Of a stretch of 64,000 nt of DNA, positions 1 to 11,705 are shown one piece after another. A program made the position numbers and the translations under genes. Below the pieces are notes generated by a model, which had not been told where the DNA came from, did not search any database, and worked only from the letters and a program-made list of their open reading frames with translations. The stretch comes from Actinernus sp. WN-2022 (Eukaryota > Cnidaria > Anthozoa > Actiniaria > Actinernidae). The stretch is from contig JAOWCC010001634.1 of NCBI GenBank assembly GCA_030867875.1, positions 138,032,365-138,096,364 on the forward strand, given 5' to 3'. The number at the start of each line of letters is the position of its first letter. Positions within the stretch are counted from its first letter, which is position 1.

Positions 1-1335
1 CAGCGGACAGAGGAGTGTAGCAGGCTGTAGTTCTTCTTAATTATTTCAGAAATATGAGGGAGTGATGGGTTATAAGTAATAACAAAAGGTATACGGTTAG
101 AATTGTGTGTGTCTTTGGTTTGTAGAGCAAAAGCGCGAGGGATGTCGGCAGCGCGTTGTATTTGTCTAGCAAGAAAGGAACGATTATAGCCGCGTTTAAT
201 GAGGTATGTGGTAAGTTCAGCAGTGCGGTGCTTAAAAGCTTCGTCAGTAGAACAGATACGTCGTAAACGGAGGGCTAAGCTAAAAGGGATGGCTTTTTTG
301 GTATGTTGTGGATGGCAAGATGATTGAATAAAGTAGATGTTGGTGCTTATCTGTGGGTTTAGAATAGAGATCAGTCTCGATATTACCATTGTTTAAAGAT
401 ACATTAACATCAAGGAAAGGTACGTTAGTAGAAGAGTGTGAGCTGGTGAATTTGATGGTAGGGTGAATGTCATTGAGATAATCGATGAATATTTTTAGGT
501 TGTCTGGACCTTCGGTCCACATCATAAAAATATCATCGATATATCGAAGCCAAGTATGTGGTTGAGATGGAGCGTTTTCCAGGGCGTTGGCTTCGAAAAA
601 AACAAGAAACAGATTGGCAAAAGTAGGGGCCATTCTAGTACCCATGGCTGTGCCGTGAATCTGAAGGTAGTGGTTATCGTTAAAAGAAAAGTTATTCATG
701 GTTAGAATCATGCGAATAAGGTCACAGAGTGTGCCAGTAGGAATGGTTATATGTGGGCGAGTACGGTAAAAAGTGATCACATGCATTAATCCCTTCATTA
801 TGTGGAATGTTAGTGTAGAGTGATGAGACATCAAGGGTAACTAGTAGTGTATTAGCGGGTAAATTATCGATGGCAAGGAGTTTGTTGAGAAAGTCATTAG
901 TGTCTTTGACAAAAGAGGGTAGTTTAGTAACTAAAGGTTTAAGGTGGTAGTCAACAAAATGGGATATACGTTCAGTAGGGTGGCTGTTAGATGATACAAT
1001 GGGGCGTCCTGGATTGCCTGGTTTGTGTATTTTAGGTAAAATGTAAAAGCGTCCTGGGGTAACGTCAGTTTGTATAAGGTATTGTTTGGTTTTGTCGTTG
1101 ATTAAATTGTCACTGTGCATTCTGTTAACATATACAGTGATACGTTGTTGTATGTTAGCCGTTATGTCTTCGTTTAATTGTCGGTAAAATGTGGTGTCAT
1201 TAAGTTGTCTGTAACATTCGTTGATGTACCAAGTTTTGTCCATAATTACTGTACCGGAACCTTTGTCCGCGGGTTTAATAATTATGTCGTGGCGTTGCTT
1301 AAGTTGGTCTATAGCTTGTCGTTCAACTAATAAAA
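1..1335 (-). pseudogene. Penelope-like element reverse transcriptase, fragment
   Basis: Read on the minus strand, two frames (about 1243-722 and 834-280) with flanking sequence give a Penelope-like RT. Visible landmarks are an upstream KPADKGSG block near 1,290-1,250, a PKIHKPG block, motif A as LDVSSLYTNIP, motif B as GTAMGTRMAPTFANL and the catalytic YIDD near 530-545, followed by FLDV. In this family the RT copies RNA at nicked targets and is followed by a GIY-YIG endonuclease. That part would lie left of base 1 and is not in the window. The two halves are in different frames (shift around 780-830), so the copy is broken. Its N-terminal end stops near 1,335 where LINE-A sequence begins. 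The family call is firm; activity is unlikely. Confidence 0.85.
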
Positions 1336-1465
1336 CTTTCCTTAAATAAATATGCTTTTAACTTAGCTTTGAAGACTCCCACCGAGGGGCATAACTTAAT
1401 AGTAAGTGGCAACAAATTCCACAGTTTTGGCGCAATAACGGAAAAAGCCCTTTCTCCATAGCTCT

Positions 1466-3775
1466 TTAAATTGACTGTATAGGAACCTTCAGAAGGAACT
1501 TATTGGCAGACCTAAGATTACGAGGAGGAGTATAGTACTCTACCATATTACGAATGTAGGTAGGAGCCAGATTATTTAGATCTTTATATGTAAGAAGTAA
1601 TATCTTATAAGTTTTTCGTTTTTCTACGGGTAGCCAGTGGAGACGCTGAAGAACAGGTGAAATATGATCATACTTTCCACCACCAACAATAGGCGAGCGG
1701 CGCAATTTTGAACTGACTGCAGTTTCTTAATTAAATAACCCGGAAGTCCACTTAGGAGCGAGTTTCCAGTGTCTAGCTTACAAGTAACAAATGCATGGAC
1801 TAGGATTTTTATACTATCTTCCGATAGTACTTCTTAATTCTAGCAATATTTCTAATATGGAAAAAAGCACCCTTACCAATAGCAGCAACCTTACGTTCTA
1901 ATGACATAGCTTTATCAAATACAATGCCCAGATTTCGAGCATGAGCTGATGGTGTGACACGCTCATTTCCAACTAACAGGAAATCTAAGTCTGGGCGTGG
2001 ACGGTGTTTCGCATTAATAACTAGAACCTCTGTCTTATCATTATTAAGCTTTTAATTAGTTTGTTGATTAACATCCACCTGCTAATATCACTAATGCATG
2101 CCTGGATGTTACTTACAGCGGCGTCCTTCTGTATATCCGATGTTGACTCGAAGGACAAAGAAATTTGCATATCATCAGCATAAAAATGAAAAAGCATACC
2201 ATGATGCCTGACAATATCCCCAAGAGGAGAGGTATATAGGAAATAGAGCATTGGGCCTAATACCACATAAAAGATCGCGACTTGAAGACATCCCCTCGCG
2301 TACTTTAACGAGCTGCTTTCTATTGGTGAGATATGAATAAAACCAAGACAGTGCACGTGCCATGCCCTTTACACCAAACCGGCTAGATAACCTATGTAAT
2401 AATATAGTGTGGTCTACCGTATCAAACGCTGCAGACAGATCTAATAACACTAGGATAACTGAGCGATCTGCGTCTACAGCTCTTAACATATCATTTTGAA
2501 CACAAAGTAGAGCAGTCTCAGAGCTGCATGTGTAACTTCTTGTACGCTGACTGAAACTGCTCGCCTATAGGTTGTTAACAGCAACATGATTTTCAAACTG
2601 AACTGCGACAGCTTTTTCTGACACTTTAGAAGTAAACATAAGATTCGAAACAGGTCGAAAATTACTAAACTCCTCAAAGTCAGCGCCATCCTTCTTAAGA
2701 CGAGGGTCTAGCAGCGCCTCCTTATAAACATCAGGAACGATCGCGGTCTGGAAGGACAGGTTGATCATCTGGGTGATGACAGGCAGGAGATCTAGTAAAC
2801 AGCCTTTTAGTACACTTGCAGGTGCTGGGTCCAGAGGACAGGACTTAATAGTTGACATGCTTATGAGATGTTCTACATGCTCAACTGTTACTTGCTCAAA
2901 ACAAGAAAGCTCACGAGAACAAAGTGAAGCTGAGTCAGTAAAATCAACCTCACATGCACCTGCATCAGCCGAGAGATTATTACGAATATTCACAATCTGA
3001 AGCTTATTGATGAAATAATCAGCAAACCTCTCAGCCAGTTCGTGATCAGAGTGACATGACGGGTAACACGGCTCTACTTTCTTGTGCAGTAACTTGTCAA
3101 CAGTCTGGAAAAGGACTCGCTGGTCACCCTGATGGGCATCTATTATGCCGAAATAGTAGCTAACTTTAGCTGATGTGATCATATCGTTGACCACATTGCA
3201 TTGCTCTATATAACGATCTTTATCAGAAGCAAATTTAGACATGCGCCAGCGGCGTTCCAGTCACTCCTCCGTATTATTTTCTCCAGATTAATTTCCGTCA
3301 GAAAACCAGGGAGCTGCCGGGTGTATAGTTACCCATTTTGTTTTCTCAGGCGCATGAGCATCAAGTAATGATTTTAACACATCGTTGTAGCTTCTAACCA
3401 GACTGTCTACATTGCTTGGCGAATTGAATCAAGAAGTAACAATGATTTCCTAAAATCTTCAGCGGAGAACTGCTGGAAATCAATGGACCGTGTATTTCTG
3501 TATGAAATTTGTTTCCTTTCATAATGTGGTTTGTTGATGTGTAAATGAAATGCGACAGCACTATGGTCCGAAAACACATCGCACGAGTTGATTTTAACGC
3601 CTGAGACAATGTTCTCACTTGATCGAGTTATCACAAGATCCAAGGTGTGACCATGATTATGCGTCGGTCCATGGACGTACGTGCTGACTGGCAGATTAAA
3701 CGAGTCGATCGAGAAGTGAGGTAAATTTGCTAGCATAGGCGTCATTAGTAATATCCAAGTGAAAGTTGAAATCAC
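1466..3775 (-). pseudogene. LINE-A ORF2 remnants (endonuclease tail, RT, C-terminal block)
   Basis: Minus-strand fragments in order: 3775-3407 (endonuclease C-terminal part with SDHSAVAFHL, typical of APE endonucleases), 3242-2565 (linker between endonuclease and RT, then a CPLDPAPASVLK block), 2489-2175 (RT motif A as LDLSAAFDTVDH and the following palm region), 2356-2021 (motif C as FYADDMQ) and 1705-1466 (C-terminal HWLPV block). The reading frame changes at least four times, so no functional protein can be made. In life the protein nicks target DNA and reverse-transcribes its own RNA. I see no intact boundary duplication. Confidence 0.75.
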
Positions 3776-3968
3776 CGACTATCAAAATATTGCCGTCATA
3801 TATGGCCAACTGTTCAATGAGAGTAGAGAATTCATCAAAAAACATATGAGGGTGACTCCGTTCGACGCCGATGGAGGTGGCCGATACACAATAACAACCC
3901 TCACATTTTGAGATGAATTATTCAAAACAATATCCATGTATTCGAACGATTTGAAGTTCCCTTTTGGC

Positions 3969-4031
3969 TAACCTGAGTATCAGTCCCTCTCTCATGGAAA
4001 GGAAGGGGGAGAGGGACTGATACTCAGGTTA
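3969..4031. mobile_element. 63-bp hairpin MITE with 9-bp target duplication
   Basis: The segment begins TAACCTGAGTATCAGTCCC and ends with the reverse complement of that sequence, giving about 22-bp terminal inverted repeats around a short loop. CCTTTTGGC flanks it on both sides (3960-3968 and 4032-4040). A 9-bp duplication is MULE-like. The CAGTCCCTC core of the repeat also occurs in the larger element at 8190-9837. Confidence 0.8.
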
Positions 4032-4201
4032 CCTTTTGGCTGATTACTTATCTTGAAGGATTTCTTGAATAGCAGACCAGTTCCGGCCCACCACGAGTGT
4101 CAGTTCTGGGAGAGGAGTAGAGGAACCTGTAGCCGGTTGGGCAAATATCATGATCACGGCTAACAAAATATATATCAGTGTCAGGGCCCTTTATCCAAGT
4201 C

Positions 4202-4840
4202 TCAGTCAGCCCATGCAATTAAATCAAAATTGTTCTCTACCACAAAGTTCTTGATAGCCAGAGTCTTGTTTCTTATGGATCTAGCGTTCAGCAGACAGAA
4301 ATCCACAGGACAGAGTTTATCTTGAGGACGCCGTACGGCTCTCGGACCACAGAGATCAGATTGTCCAAACGGCGTGGATTTTTTGGGACAATTGAAGATT
4401 GTTGTTGTCGTTCCCAGCGAACAGTTATTCTTGTTGGAATAATATTCCACCGCTGTCTCCATGCAACCTGCTCTCTTTCCCCTGAATCTGAACAACCCAG
4501 CTTCTTTGAGAGCAGAGTAAAAGTGGCAATATCCAGTCGATCGAGAGCGCCGTAGAGTAATAAGCTCGTTCCTGGAGTAAACAATACGCGTCGTTGTTGA
4601 TTGCACATGTAGGTTAGGGTCAGTGCTAGATAACTCCTGAAAGCGATGTTCGGAAATTTCAGTAATCTCAGGTCCAGGATTTGAAGCTATATCTTGGTAT
4701 ATGGTTATGTCGACAGGAGGTTCATGACCAGGTATAGCCAAACTGGTAAATCCATGTTTTGTGAACTTTCCCACAGCCAAACGGGATCTGTGAAAACCCG
4801 TTGAAGTCAAATTCAATTTAAATCTCCCGCGAAAAGCCAA
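4202..4840 (-). pseudogene. LINE-A N-terminal ORF with 2A-like ribosome-skipping motif
   Basis: A 212-codon minus-strand frame starting at a Met. Residues 50-57 are DIASNPGP (bases 4693-4670), the core of 2A-like peptides (D-[VI]-x-x-N-P-G-P) that make ribosomes skip a bond and release the upstream chain. Such motifs are known near the N-termini of some CR1-clade LINEs of marine invertebrates. The C-terminal part reads CPVDFCLLNARSIRNK, the start of an APE endonuclease, so 2A would separate a short leader of about 56 residues from the ORF2 enzyme. The frame ends in a stop at 4202, where the endonuclease would otherwise continue, so this copy is truncated. Confidence 0.6.
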
Positions 4841-4960
4841 CAGTTTCTTGCTTTTCTTTGTAAATTTAGTCAGCCCGGCATTGAACTGCCTGAAGTTTGG
4901 CCGGTTACCTCAGACTTCAGGTCTAGCCCTAACGAGAGGATATCGTGAAATATTTGCTAA

Positions 4961-6125
4961 AATCCATTCTAGCTCGGCACAAAACTGAATACTCAGTCTT
5001 TAGCCTGTTACCGAGTTTTTGCCGCCCAATCCTTGGTTTTCACGTGACGTCGACAAAAATCTAAACTATAAGTCCTACAAAGCTGTTCTTTGTAGATATT
5101 CTAGACATCGATAATAAAAGTCTACACAGAAAATTTCACATCGATGGGGTGTATTGTTCCGGACAGAACGACCCAGCGTGTTTTCCGGAAGGCATAAAAA
5201 TCCATGTAATTGTGTCAATTTCTTTTTTTAACTCGATACATCTTTAAAAGTTGCATTCAAAGAGTTTTGAAGTGAAACCCAATGGTTTTGATGGGAAATT
5301 AAGCTTTTATATATTATATTTGTATTTTTGTTTTATGGCTGCCATGTCTTAGAGAGGGACACAAAGATGGCGGCCGCATACAAACTGACTGTAAAATTGT
5401 CCTATATTCATTGGCCCACAGATCCGTTATTAGGAAATAATATTTTGGTTATAAGTGTATTTTTGGTACATGTAGTTCTACAAGGAGCAATATGTTTTAT
5501 TTGCTTTAATTTTATCAATACAAACCAATTTTGCGATCGCGTTTCTCGACGATGTAAAACCACCAATACAATTTTTAAAATATCTCCTCTATTTAACAAT
5601 TAGACTATGAGCTCGAAGTTTCTATTATACAAATAGTGTATCCGTCGAGGAACTAGATAGTTGTCCGCGGAAATTTGATGTCCTTAAAACAAATATAAGC
5701 CCGAGAACGAAGTTCGAGTGCTTATATTCTAGTTTTAAGAACATCAAATAATATAATGTCCAAGAGAAAAAATTGTGGTGAACTATAGCGCCTGATAGTT
5801 TGCAACTATAAAACTATAACGCCTGATAGTTTACACTAACACGTCACGTGATCGCTTTTGGACAATGAGCGCGCGCCAAAATTTTGTGGTGAACTATAAC
5901 GGCTGTTAGTTGACGAGGAGTGTATCTCCGCGTCAATTATCAGCCATAGAAACTGAGAGCGAGTAGTCTAATCTTTTTAGTAGAAACCATCAAGTAGTTC
6001 AAAACTGAAACAAGAACTGAGATTTTCTGACATTTCGACGACTTGGCAACCATTGCTTTGCTTTGAAAAGCGGCTTTCTCGATACTCACTATCCATCAAA
6101 GAATAGATAGTTAGTAGCTCAATTG
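4961..6125. other. Intergenic stretch with small hairpin repeats
   Basis: No convincing gene. It holds a hairpin repeat at 5674-5748 (two stems of about 28 bp around an AACGAAGTTCGAG loop) and direct repeats of an ACTATAACG(C)CTGATAGTT motif at 5,780-5,910. A plus-strand frame at 5328-5603 crosses these and has no recognisable domain. Confidence 0.5.
5674..5748. repeat. Hairpin MITE-like repeat
   Basis: TTTGATGTCCTTAAAAC with following bases pairs with the complementary stretch ending in ATCAAA. The loop contains a smaller palindrome. Flanking bases such as TTGTCCGCGG suggest a slightly larger parent element. Confidence 0.5.
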
Positions 6126-6448
6126 CCTTATTACATGAAATTTTCGCGACACGTTTATTTCGCGATTTTGCGGTGCGCGTATTTCGCGACACTTAAATTT
6201 CGCGATGTTGCGAAATTTTTGTATTTTTAATCACTTTAATTTCGCGTTCTTGAGTAAGTCACTATTTATTTAACTTATCCTTGAATCAAATAGAACGACT
6301 TCATCTACAATAACGTCAAAATTAACAAAATATGCAGCGGTCTATATGACAACAGTAACAACAAAGAAGTTCTCACAATGTCCACAAGAAGTTCATGCTT
6401 GTACGTGAATTATTGAGTCAATTGACCACGATATCCATTAAACAAGTC

Positions 6449-7920
6449 TCACGAGTCATTTGTGTAAATGTCTTGATATGGATCAACAGGCGGTAGTACG
6501 TCTCTTCCAGTTACTACACTCTTTATTCCCGCTTTATCCCATCCTTTCAAGACATGAACCCTCCCCTGTGCGCTGGTGAAAAAGTTATACATTTCCACCA
6601 ACCAAGTTGCATGAATTGGTTTCAACACCGATAGCTTAAGGTCGACATTCACATCCTCAAAGCTAACTCCACTATCCACTTGCTTCTTGACTTCTGCCGA
6701 ATACCACGTTGCGAACTTGTTCTTGCAAAATTTATTGGCCTGTCCGTTCACCGTTAGATCCAAGGGTTGGAAAAAATGTGTCATGTTAGCTGGGACGCCT
6801 ACAACTTCTACATTCAGCGAAGACAGCTTCGAGCACACCTTTTGAGTTTTTTTACCTCTAAAGACATCCCAGATGAGTAGCGCTTTTTGAGATGGTGGAA
6901 GGCCAAGTTCTTTGCGTTTCTGAACCAAGTATGGGTTGATGACATTATCAATAAGACCTAATGTTTCTGTCTCGTTTGAATAGTGCTTTGGGTTCTGGGT
7001 GACACAAAAGCCCTTGGGAAAACTAAAGTTCCGGGGAAGGCTAGCCTTTTTTTTCCCCTGGTATATAATCTGCAGTGGCAGAAATTCACCAGACACAGAT
7101 ATCACGAATGTTAAAGTCGGTGATATTACGCTTGTCTGTCAAGCCCTTGATTGGGACAGACTGGGAGTTAGTTGTGGCCATAGTCATTCGGCCCACTGAT
7201 ACGTAAGAACTCGGTATTTGATCAGCTGCATTTAGAATTAGTTCCGGTGGAATCTTGTATTGCTTGATACAATTGTTTATATCTGGAGTGAGAGGTAAGT
7301 TAATTTACATTCTTTGTAAAATCCCCTCGGCACTGGTGGTTTGGTTGTTGTACCTGCTCGACGGGAAAAGTTACAACGCCTGTAAATAGACTGAATCCAT
7401 CCTCGTGTGGGCACAAATGAGTTATACTTGTCACGCATGGACGGATTGCTGCTAATCAGTGCTCTCGCAGCAGCTGAAACGACGTTGCATTCACTACGCC
7501 ACCTCTTGCTCTAAGTTTTGTAAAAATGCGGTCAGTTTACTGTCCAGCTCATAAAGCAACGCGCAACGGTGGCCGTCCACGTTTTCGTGTTCCAAGGGAC
7601 GTAACCGGCTGAACGTTTCCTCCTCTTGTTTGGGTAGAAAGTTGCTCTTGAAATGCCTTTTTGAAGGTACGCACTGTGCTTTCCTTTAAGCTTGGAAATT
7701 CTTCACTAAAACGTTCTAGGGTTTTCTAGTTGCCATTTTCACTTGCAAATTTCACAATTGTCACGCTATCCTTACCGGTGTATTGAGAATATTTGCCCCT
7801 TTTTCTCTTGGGATGTTGATTTGGTTGGGAAATCTCCGCCGGTCTTAAAAGGCTGACAACTGCGGCCGCAGCTTCTTTGTATTCAACCACTCCTAAATTC
7901 GTGTCTTCTTGCCTCGGCAA
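6449..7920 (-). pseudogene. Pogo/Tigger-type DDE transposase, broken
   Basis: Frames 7920-7726 and 7105-6449 with the sequence between them form one minus-strand transposase. The N-terminal part has a basic KRKRGKYSQYTGKD stretch typical of the DNA-binding region. Near 7,260-7,200 is IPPELILNAADQIPSSYVS, a damaged version of the block that holds the first catalytic Asp. LIWDVFRGKKT (second Asp) and THFFQPLDLTVN (third acidic residue) follow in the long frame. The enzyme would cut and paste the surrounding element. Several frameshifts and an in-frame stop before the second block show that it is dead. Confidence 0.75.
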
Positions 7921-8189
7921 ATGTGATTCAAGTATTTCTACCTCGTCCGAATCTTCACGCGAGGTTCTTCTCTTCTAAGAGAAAATCCGAACTGAAACAA
8001 AGACACGTCAAGGTACAAACGTTTCCGTTTCAAAAGAAGACGCGTGTAACTTGCGGTATTAATAAAACCATTTCACGTGGCGGAGATACATGGTATAAGC
8101 TACATAGATATACATGAGGTATATATGATTGTCAGCTGTCAAAATTCCGGAAATACCTGGGGTAACTCTTGATTATGGCGTGGGTTTCT

Positions 8190-9837
8190 TAGACTGCGAA
8201 CAGTCCCTCCTTTCCCCTCCATTGATAGTAATTTGCGAGCGGAGCGAGCGAAGAGAAAATATGGCAGGCGTTCGAGCGGAGCGAGAGGAAGAATGGGGAC
8301 GAGAAAGAGGAGAAGAAAAGGAGGGACTGCAGACATCACACAGAGGAAATAATTACGCGTTGCTGGAACAACGCAAAATTCCCATTGGCTAACGAGTTTG
8401 CAGCGTGTCAACACCTATCAATCACAAACTAGCAGGAGTGGAACTTGAGAGTATCAATCAACATGGCGAGCTCGGTGGCCGTCGAAGCGTGTTTGAAAAG
8501 TTCAAACTCATGGCGCCACAAGTTGAATACTTTGTAACTACTTACTGGAGGGCGAAAGCGAGCGACGAAGTAAAAAAAACAACGTATCTCATAAACGGCT
8601 TGGAGCTTTGAGTTTTGAAACATATGGTTGTTTACTACCTAACTTCAACTTCTGTTTAATTTCGGCCTTGTCAAATTCTTCGTCTTTCGGCCACTAAACA
8701 ACCATGATTAACTTCTATAACCCCTGTGTTCTCCAGTCGTTATTACAATTCCAAATGAGCTCATTTGATTATCCCACTTAGTCATACTATGCCTCTATTG
8801 CTTTTATGAAATCTCAAAATTAACAGAAGCACCTTTTACCGGTTGATTCTGAAGATAGATGTTTCATTCATAATTATTGGTAAATTCTAAGCGGCCTGTA
8901 TTCATGTTTGTTACACGCTGTTTCTTGTTCACGGCATGAAACACCAGTGTCTAGCTTTGGTGTAGGTCACAAGTACATGTAACTCTCAATCGCAATCTAA
9001 ACCAAAACACAATGTAATTTTAATTTCAAATTGTAACCGGGCTTAATTCATAATGTATCGACTTCGTAGATGGCCGTATATTTGTCATTTTTAGATACAT
9101 ATCATGTTATACGCCATTCTATACTCCAGGCGAGTAAATTCTCGCACTTTTCCTTGCGGCCGAAACTTGTGGTGACGAAAACATACGTTGAGTTGACTTA
9201 GATTTGTGGGGCACATTTGTTTTTGCCAAGCCAACATCTAGATACAATTTTAGATCTGCTGCTCTCCTAGTCTTTGTTGCGCACTTTGCACAAACACGGG
9301 AGGATGAAACAAATCGTTTTCTCGAGCTGAGAATAACCCAGGTTGTGTAAAATTTCTGCAAGTGAAAGCTTCAACACGCCAGCTTTCCCAGGAATTGAAA
9401 ATAGATTTTCCGTGGAGACCCGGTTTTCCCAAAAATTACCGTAATAGTTTTTTAAAGAGCAACTGCAAACACGGCGGAAGATTGGTTGGTTTTCTGCCTC
9501 TTTACCGGAGTCGTCGACAACATTGGGCTTTCGTGAGTTTGCATGTGGCGGTATATTTTGGGACTCAAGTGGAGCAATGTGATGTCACGGAAAGGGGCGG
9601 AGCTAAGAATGACGACTTGATGAAAAGGGGTGAGACAATGACAACTCGATGAAAGCACGTATCGTAAAAATAAAAGGGGGCGGTAGTCATTTCCTGTGTG
9701 TGATGTCTGCAGTCCCTCCTTTTCTTCTCCTCTTTCTCGTCCCCATTCTTCCTCTCGCTCCGCTCGAACGCCTTCCTTTTCTCTTCGCTTGCAAATTACT
9801 ATCAATGGCGGGAAAAGGAGGGACTGTTTGCAGTCTA
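8190..9837. mobile_element. MULE-like non-autonomous element, 9-bp target duplication
   Basis: Terminal inverted repeats of about 150 bp: the left end begins TAGACTGCGAACAGTCCCTC, and the right end (about 9,690-9,837) is its near-perfect inverse. TGGGTTTCT flanks the element at 8181-8189 and 9838-9846. The 1.35 kb between the arms has only short frames with no recognisable domain, so it is probably non-autonomous. It splits LINE-B ORF1 five codons after the start. Confidence 0.85.
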
Positions 9838-10384
9838 TGGGTTTCTGGTACTGTCCAATATTCCTTTCCCTGCGGCCTGAGAGGCTTTCACGTGTATAAA
9901 GAGATATGGAAACCTAAGGTCGGAGACGTTCTTTCCTGTATTCATGAAAGAAATAACCAACATGATCGATACGCAATAGCTGCAACAAAATTGCTTCCCG
10001 GACGACTATCAAATGTAACAGTTGGTCATTTACCACGTGAGATCAGCCGCTTTTCAAAATTCCTGCTTTCAAGAGGCGCTGATGTCTTCGTGACTGTAAA
10101 AGAAGCACACTTTCGACGGTCACCACTTATACAAGGAGGCTTGGAGATTCCAGTAGAGGCGACAGTAAGAATGGAAACATCCACAAAGAACGTAGAAGCC
10201 ATTGAGAGGTTCAAGCAGCTAGTGGAAGACAAGGAGCCAGTAAATGGACGGTTTGAGGACTGTTCAAAACAAGTTAGAAAGCTTGACTACAAGTTGCGAA
10301 TTATTGGATGAGAAACTCGCAATATTGGAAACTAGTCTAAAGCCTCAGGAATTGAGTGATAACCATGAGTCACAGCACGTATCT

Positions 10385-10647
10385 CCAAGGGAGCCTCCAA
10401 GGGAGCCTCCAAGGGAGCCTCCAAGGGAGCCTCCAAGGGAGCCTCCAAGGGAACCTCCAAGGGAGCCTCCAAGGGAGCCTCCAAGGGAGCCTCCAAGGGA
10501 GCCTCCAAGGGAGCCTCCAAGGGAGCCTCCAAGGGAGCCTCCAAGGGAACCTCCAAGGGAGCCTCCAAGGGAGCCTCCAAGGGAGCCTCCAAGGGAGCCT
10601 CCAAGGGAGCCTCCAAGGGAGCCTCCAAGGGAGCCTCCAAGGGAGCC
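10385..10647 (+). repeat. 12-bp minisatellite CCAAGGGAGCCT, about 22 copies
   Basis: Nearly identical 12-mers; two carry GGAA instead of GGAG. In the LINE-B ORF1 frame it encodes repeated PPRE. Because 12 is divisible by three, the other frames are also open and give LQGS and SLGG repeats, which are shadows. Confidence 0.95.
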
Positions 10648-11049
10648 AGAGGCCCAGGCGATCCCTGTCGTGGGATTTGAGGGGAGACAGCCTGTGTCAC
10701 CAGTTGTCAATACGGATGCTAAATTTGATACGGATATTGTTCTACTTATGGATTCTAACCGTAAATTCATTCATGGAAAGGGGTTATATCCTGGTCAGAC
10801 AGTATCAATTTTAAAGTGTGGGAATTTAGAAACTGCAAAAAACATTTTGAGTAACCCACGCTTCAATGCCCCTAAGAAGCTTGTAATACATGTTGGAGTG
10901 AATTATGTGGAATTCGCTTCAGTCCAGGACATTTGTGACCGTTTTCAGGAGATGGTTGCTTTAGCAACTGAATCTTTTCCGGATACAAAAATTCTCATTT
11001 CAGAGATTACACCAAGAGGAGACACCCTGCAGGCTGGGTACCTTTCTAC

Positions 11050-11669
11050 ACAGAAGCTTATATAAATCGATGTGCTCTAGCTTATAAGAGGATAAATGGT
11101 AATACACCAGATTATATTAATGCACTTTTAGTCAGAAACTCAGATATTCATGAAAGAAACACTCGGTTTTCTAACTTGAACCTATGTTGCCCTCTCTTTA
11201 AAAAGACCACCGAAGGTGGCCGCACATTTAGTGTAAGAACAATCAAGGACTGGAACAATCTATCTCCCACGTTAAAAAAGAGCGGAAACGTTAAATGCTT
11301 TAAAAGAAATCTCTTTAAGTCAGTTCTAGCAAGTCAGAAAAAAACACTAAGATTCCAATAGTCTTTATAGTTTTTAACACGGGGAAGAGGAGTGGGTCGG
11401 TACTTCTGTAGTTAATTAATAATTTTAAGTCTCCAGGAACGTCTGTTACTATTTTTAACAACATTTTAGTGTAATTTAAGAATTTTAGAAATTTATATTT
11501 TTTTATGTTCCATTTCTGCTAGTTATGTATGATTATTAGTATTAGTATGTTATCATAGTATTGTATAAAATTATATATTATCATAGTTTAATATTATACA
11601 TAGCTTAGAGAGGGCCACTAGTTTATCAGTTTAATTTTACTGTCATGTGTAACCCTCACTAAATAAAGT

Positions 11670-11704
<35 letters not shown>
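11050..11704 (+). mobile_element. 5'-truncated LINE 3' fragment inserted in LINE-B ORF1
   Basis: Starts in an RT C-terminal block (CALAYKRINGNTPDYI, then PLFKKTTEGGRTFSVR...WNNLSPTLK, 11,060-11,361), continues through an AT-rich 3' untranslated part and ends AATAAAGTC followed by GATT repeats at 11,671-11,704. The SGNH-like frame is broken at its left edge and resumes at its right edge, which marks it as an insertion. Clade CR1-like by the C-terminal block. Confidence 0.75.

Positions 11705-11705
<1 letters not shown>

Larger units (their letters stand above)
1340..4960 (-). mobile_element. LINE-A, degenerate CR1/L2-like non-LTR retrotransposon
   Basis: A minus-strand series of frames follows the order expected of an APE-type LINE: an N-terminal region with a 2A-like motif (4840-4202), endonuclease-like fragments (about 4,260-3,400), RT fragments (3242-2100) and the typical C-terminal HWLPV...RxxYKILLLTYK...LAPxYI...LRSA block (1705-1466). 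The 3' end is near 1,340 and the probable 5' untranslated stretch reaches about 4,960. Stops, frameshifts and a 63-bp MITE at 3969-4031 show that it is dead. It adjoins the Penelope-like fragment directly. Clade placement (CR1/L2-like) rests on the C-terminal block and the RT style and is approximate. Confidence 0.75.

Noticed and set aside
5328..5603. 91-codon plus-strand ORF with a hydrophobic stretch
   Set aside because: Lies in repeat-rich sequence between transposon remnants; composition alone is not enough.
9649..9837. N-terminal extension of the HIRAN frame into upstream sequence
   Set aside because: This part is the terminal repeat of the inserted MULE-like element; the duplicated target shows that the true start lies at 8175.
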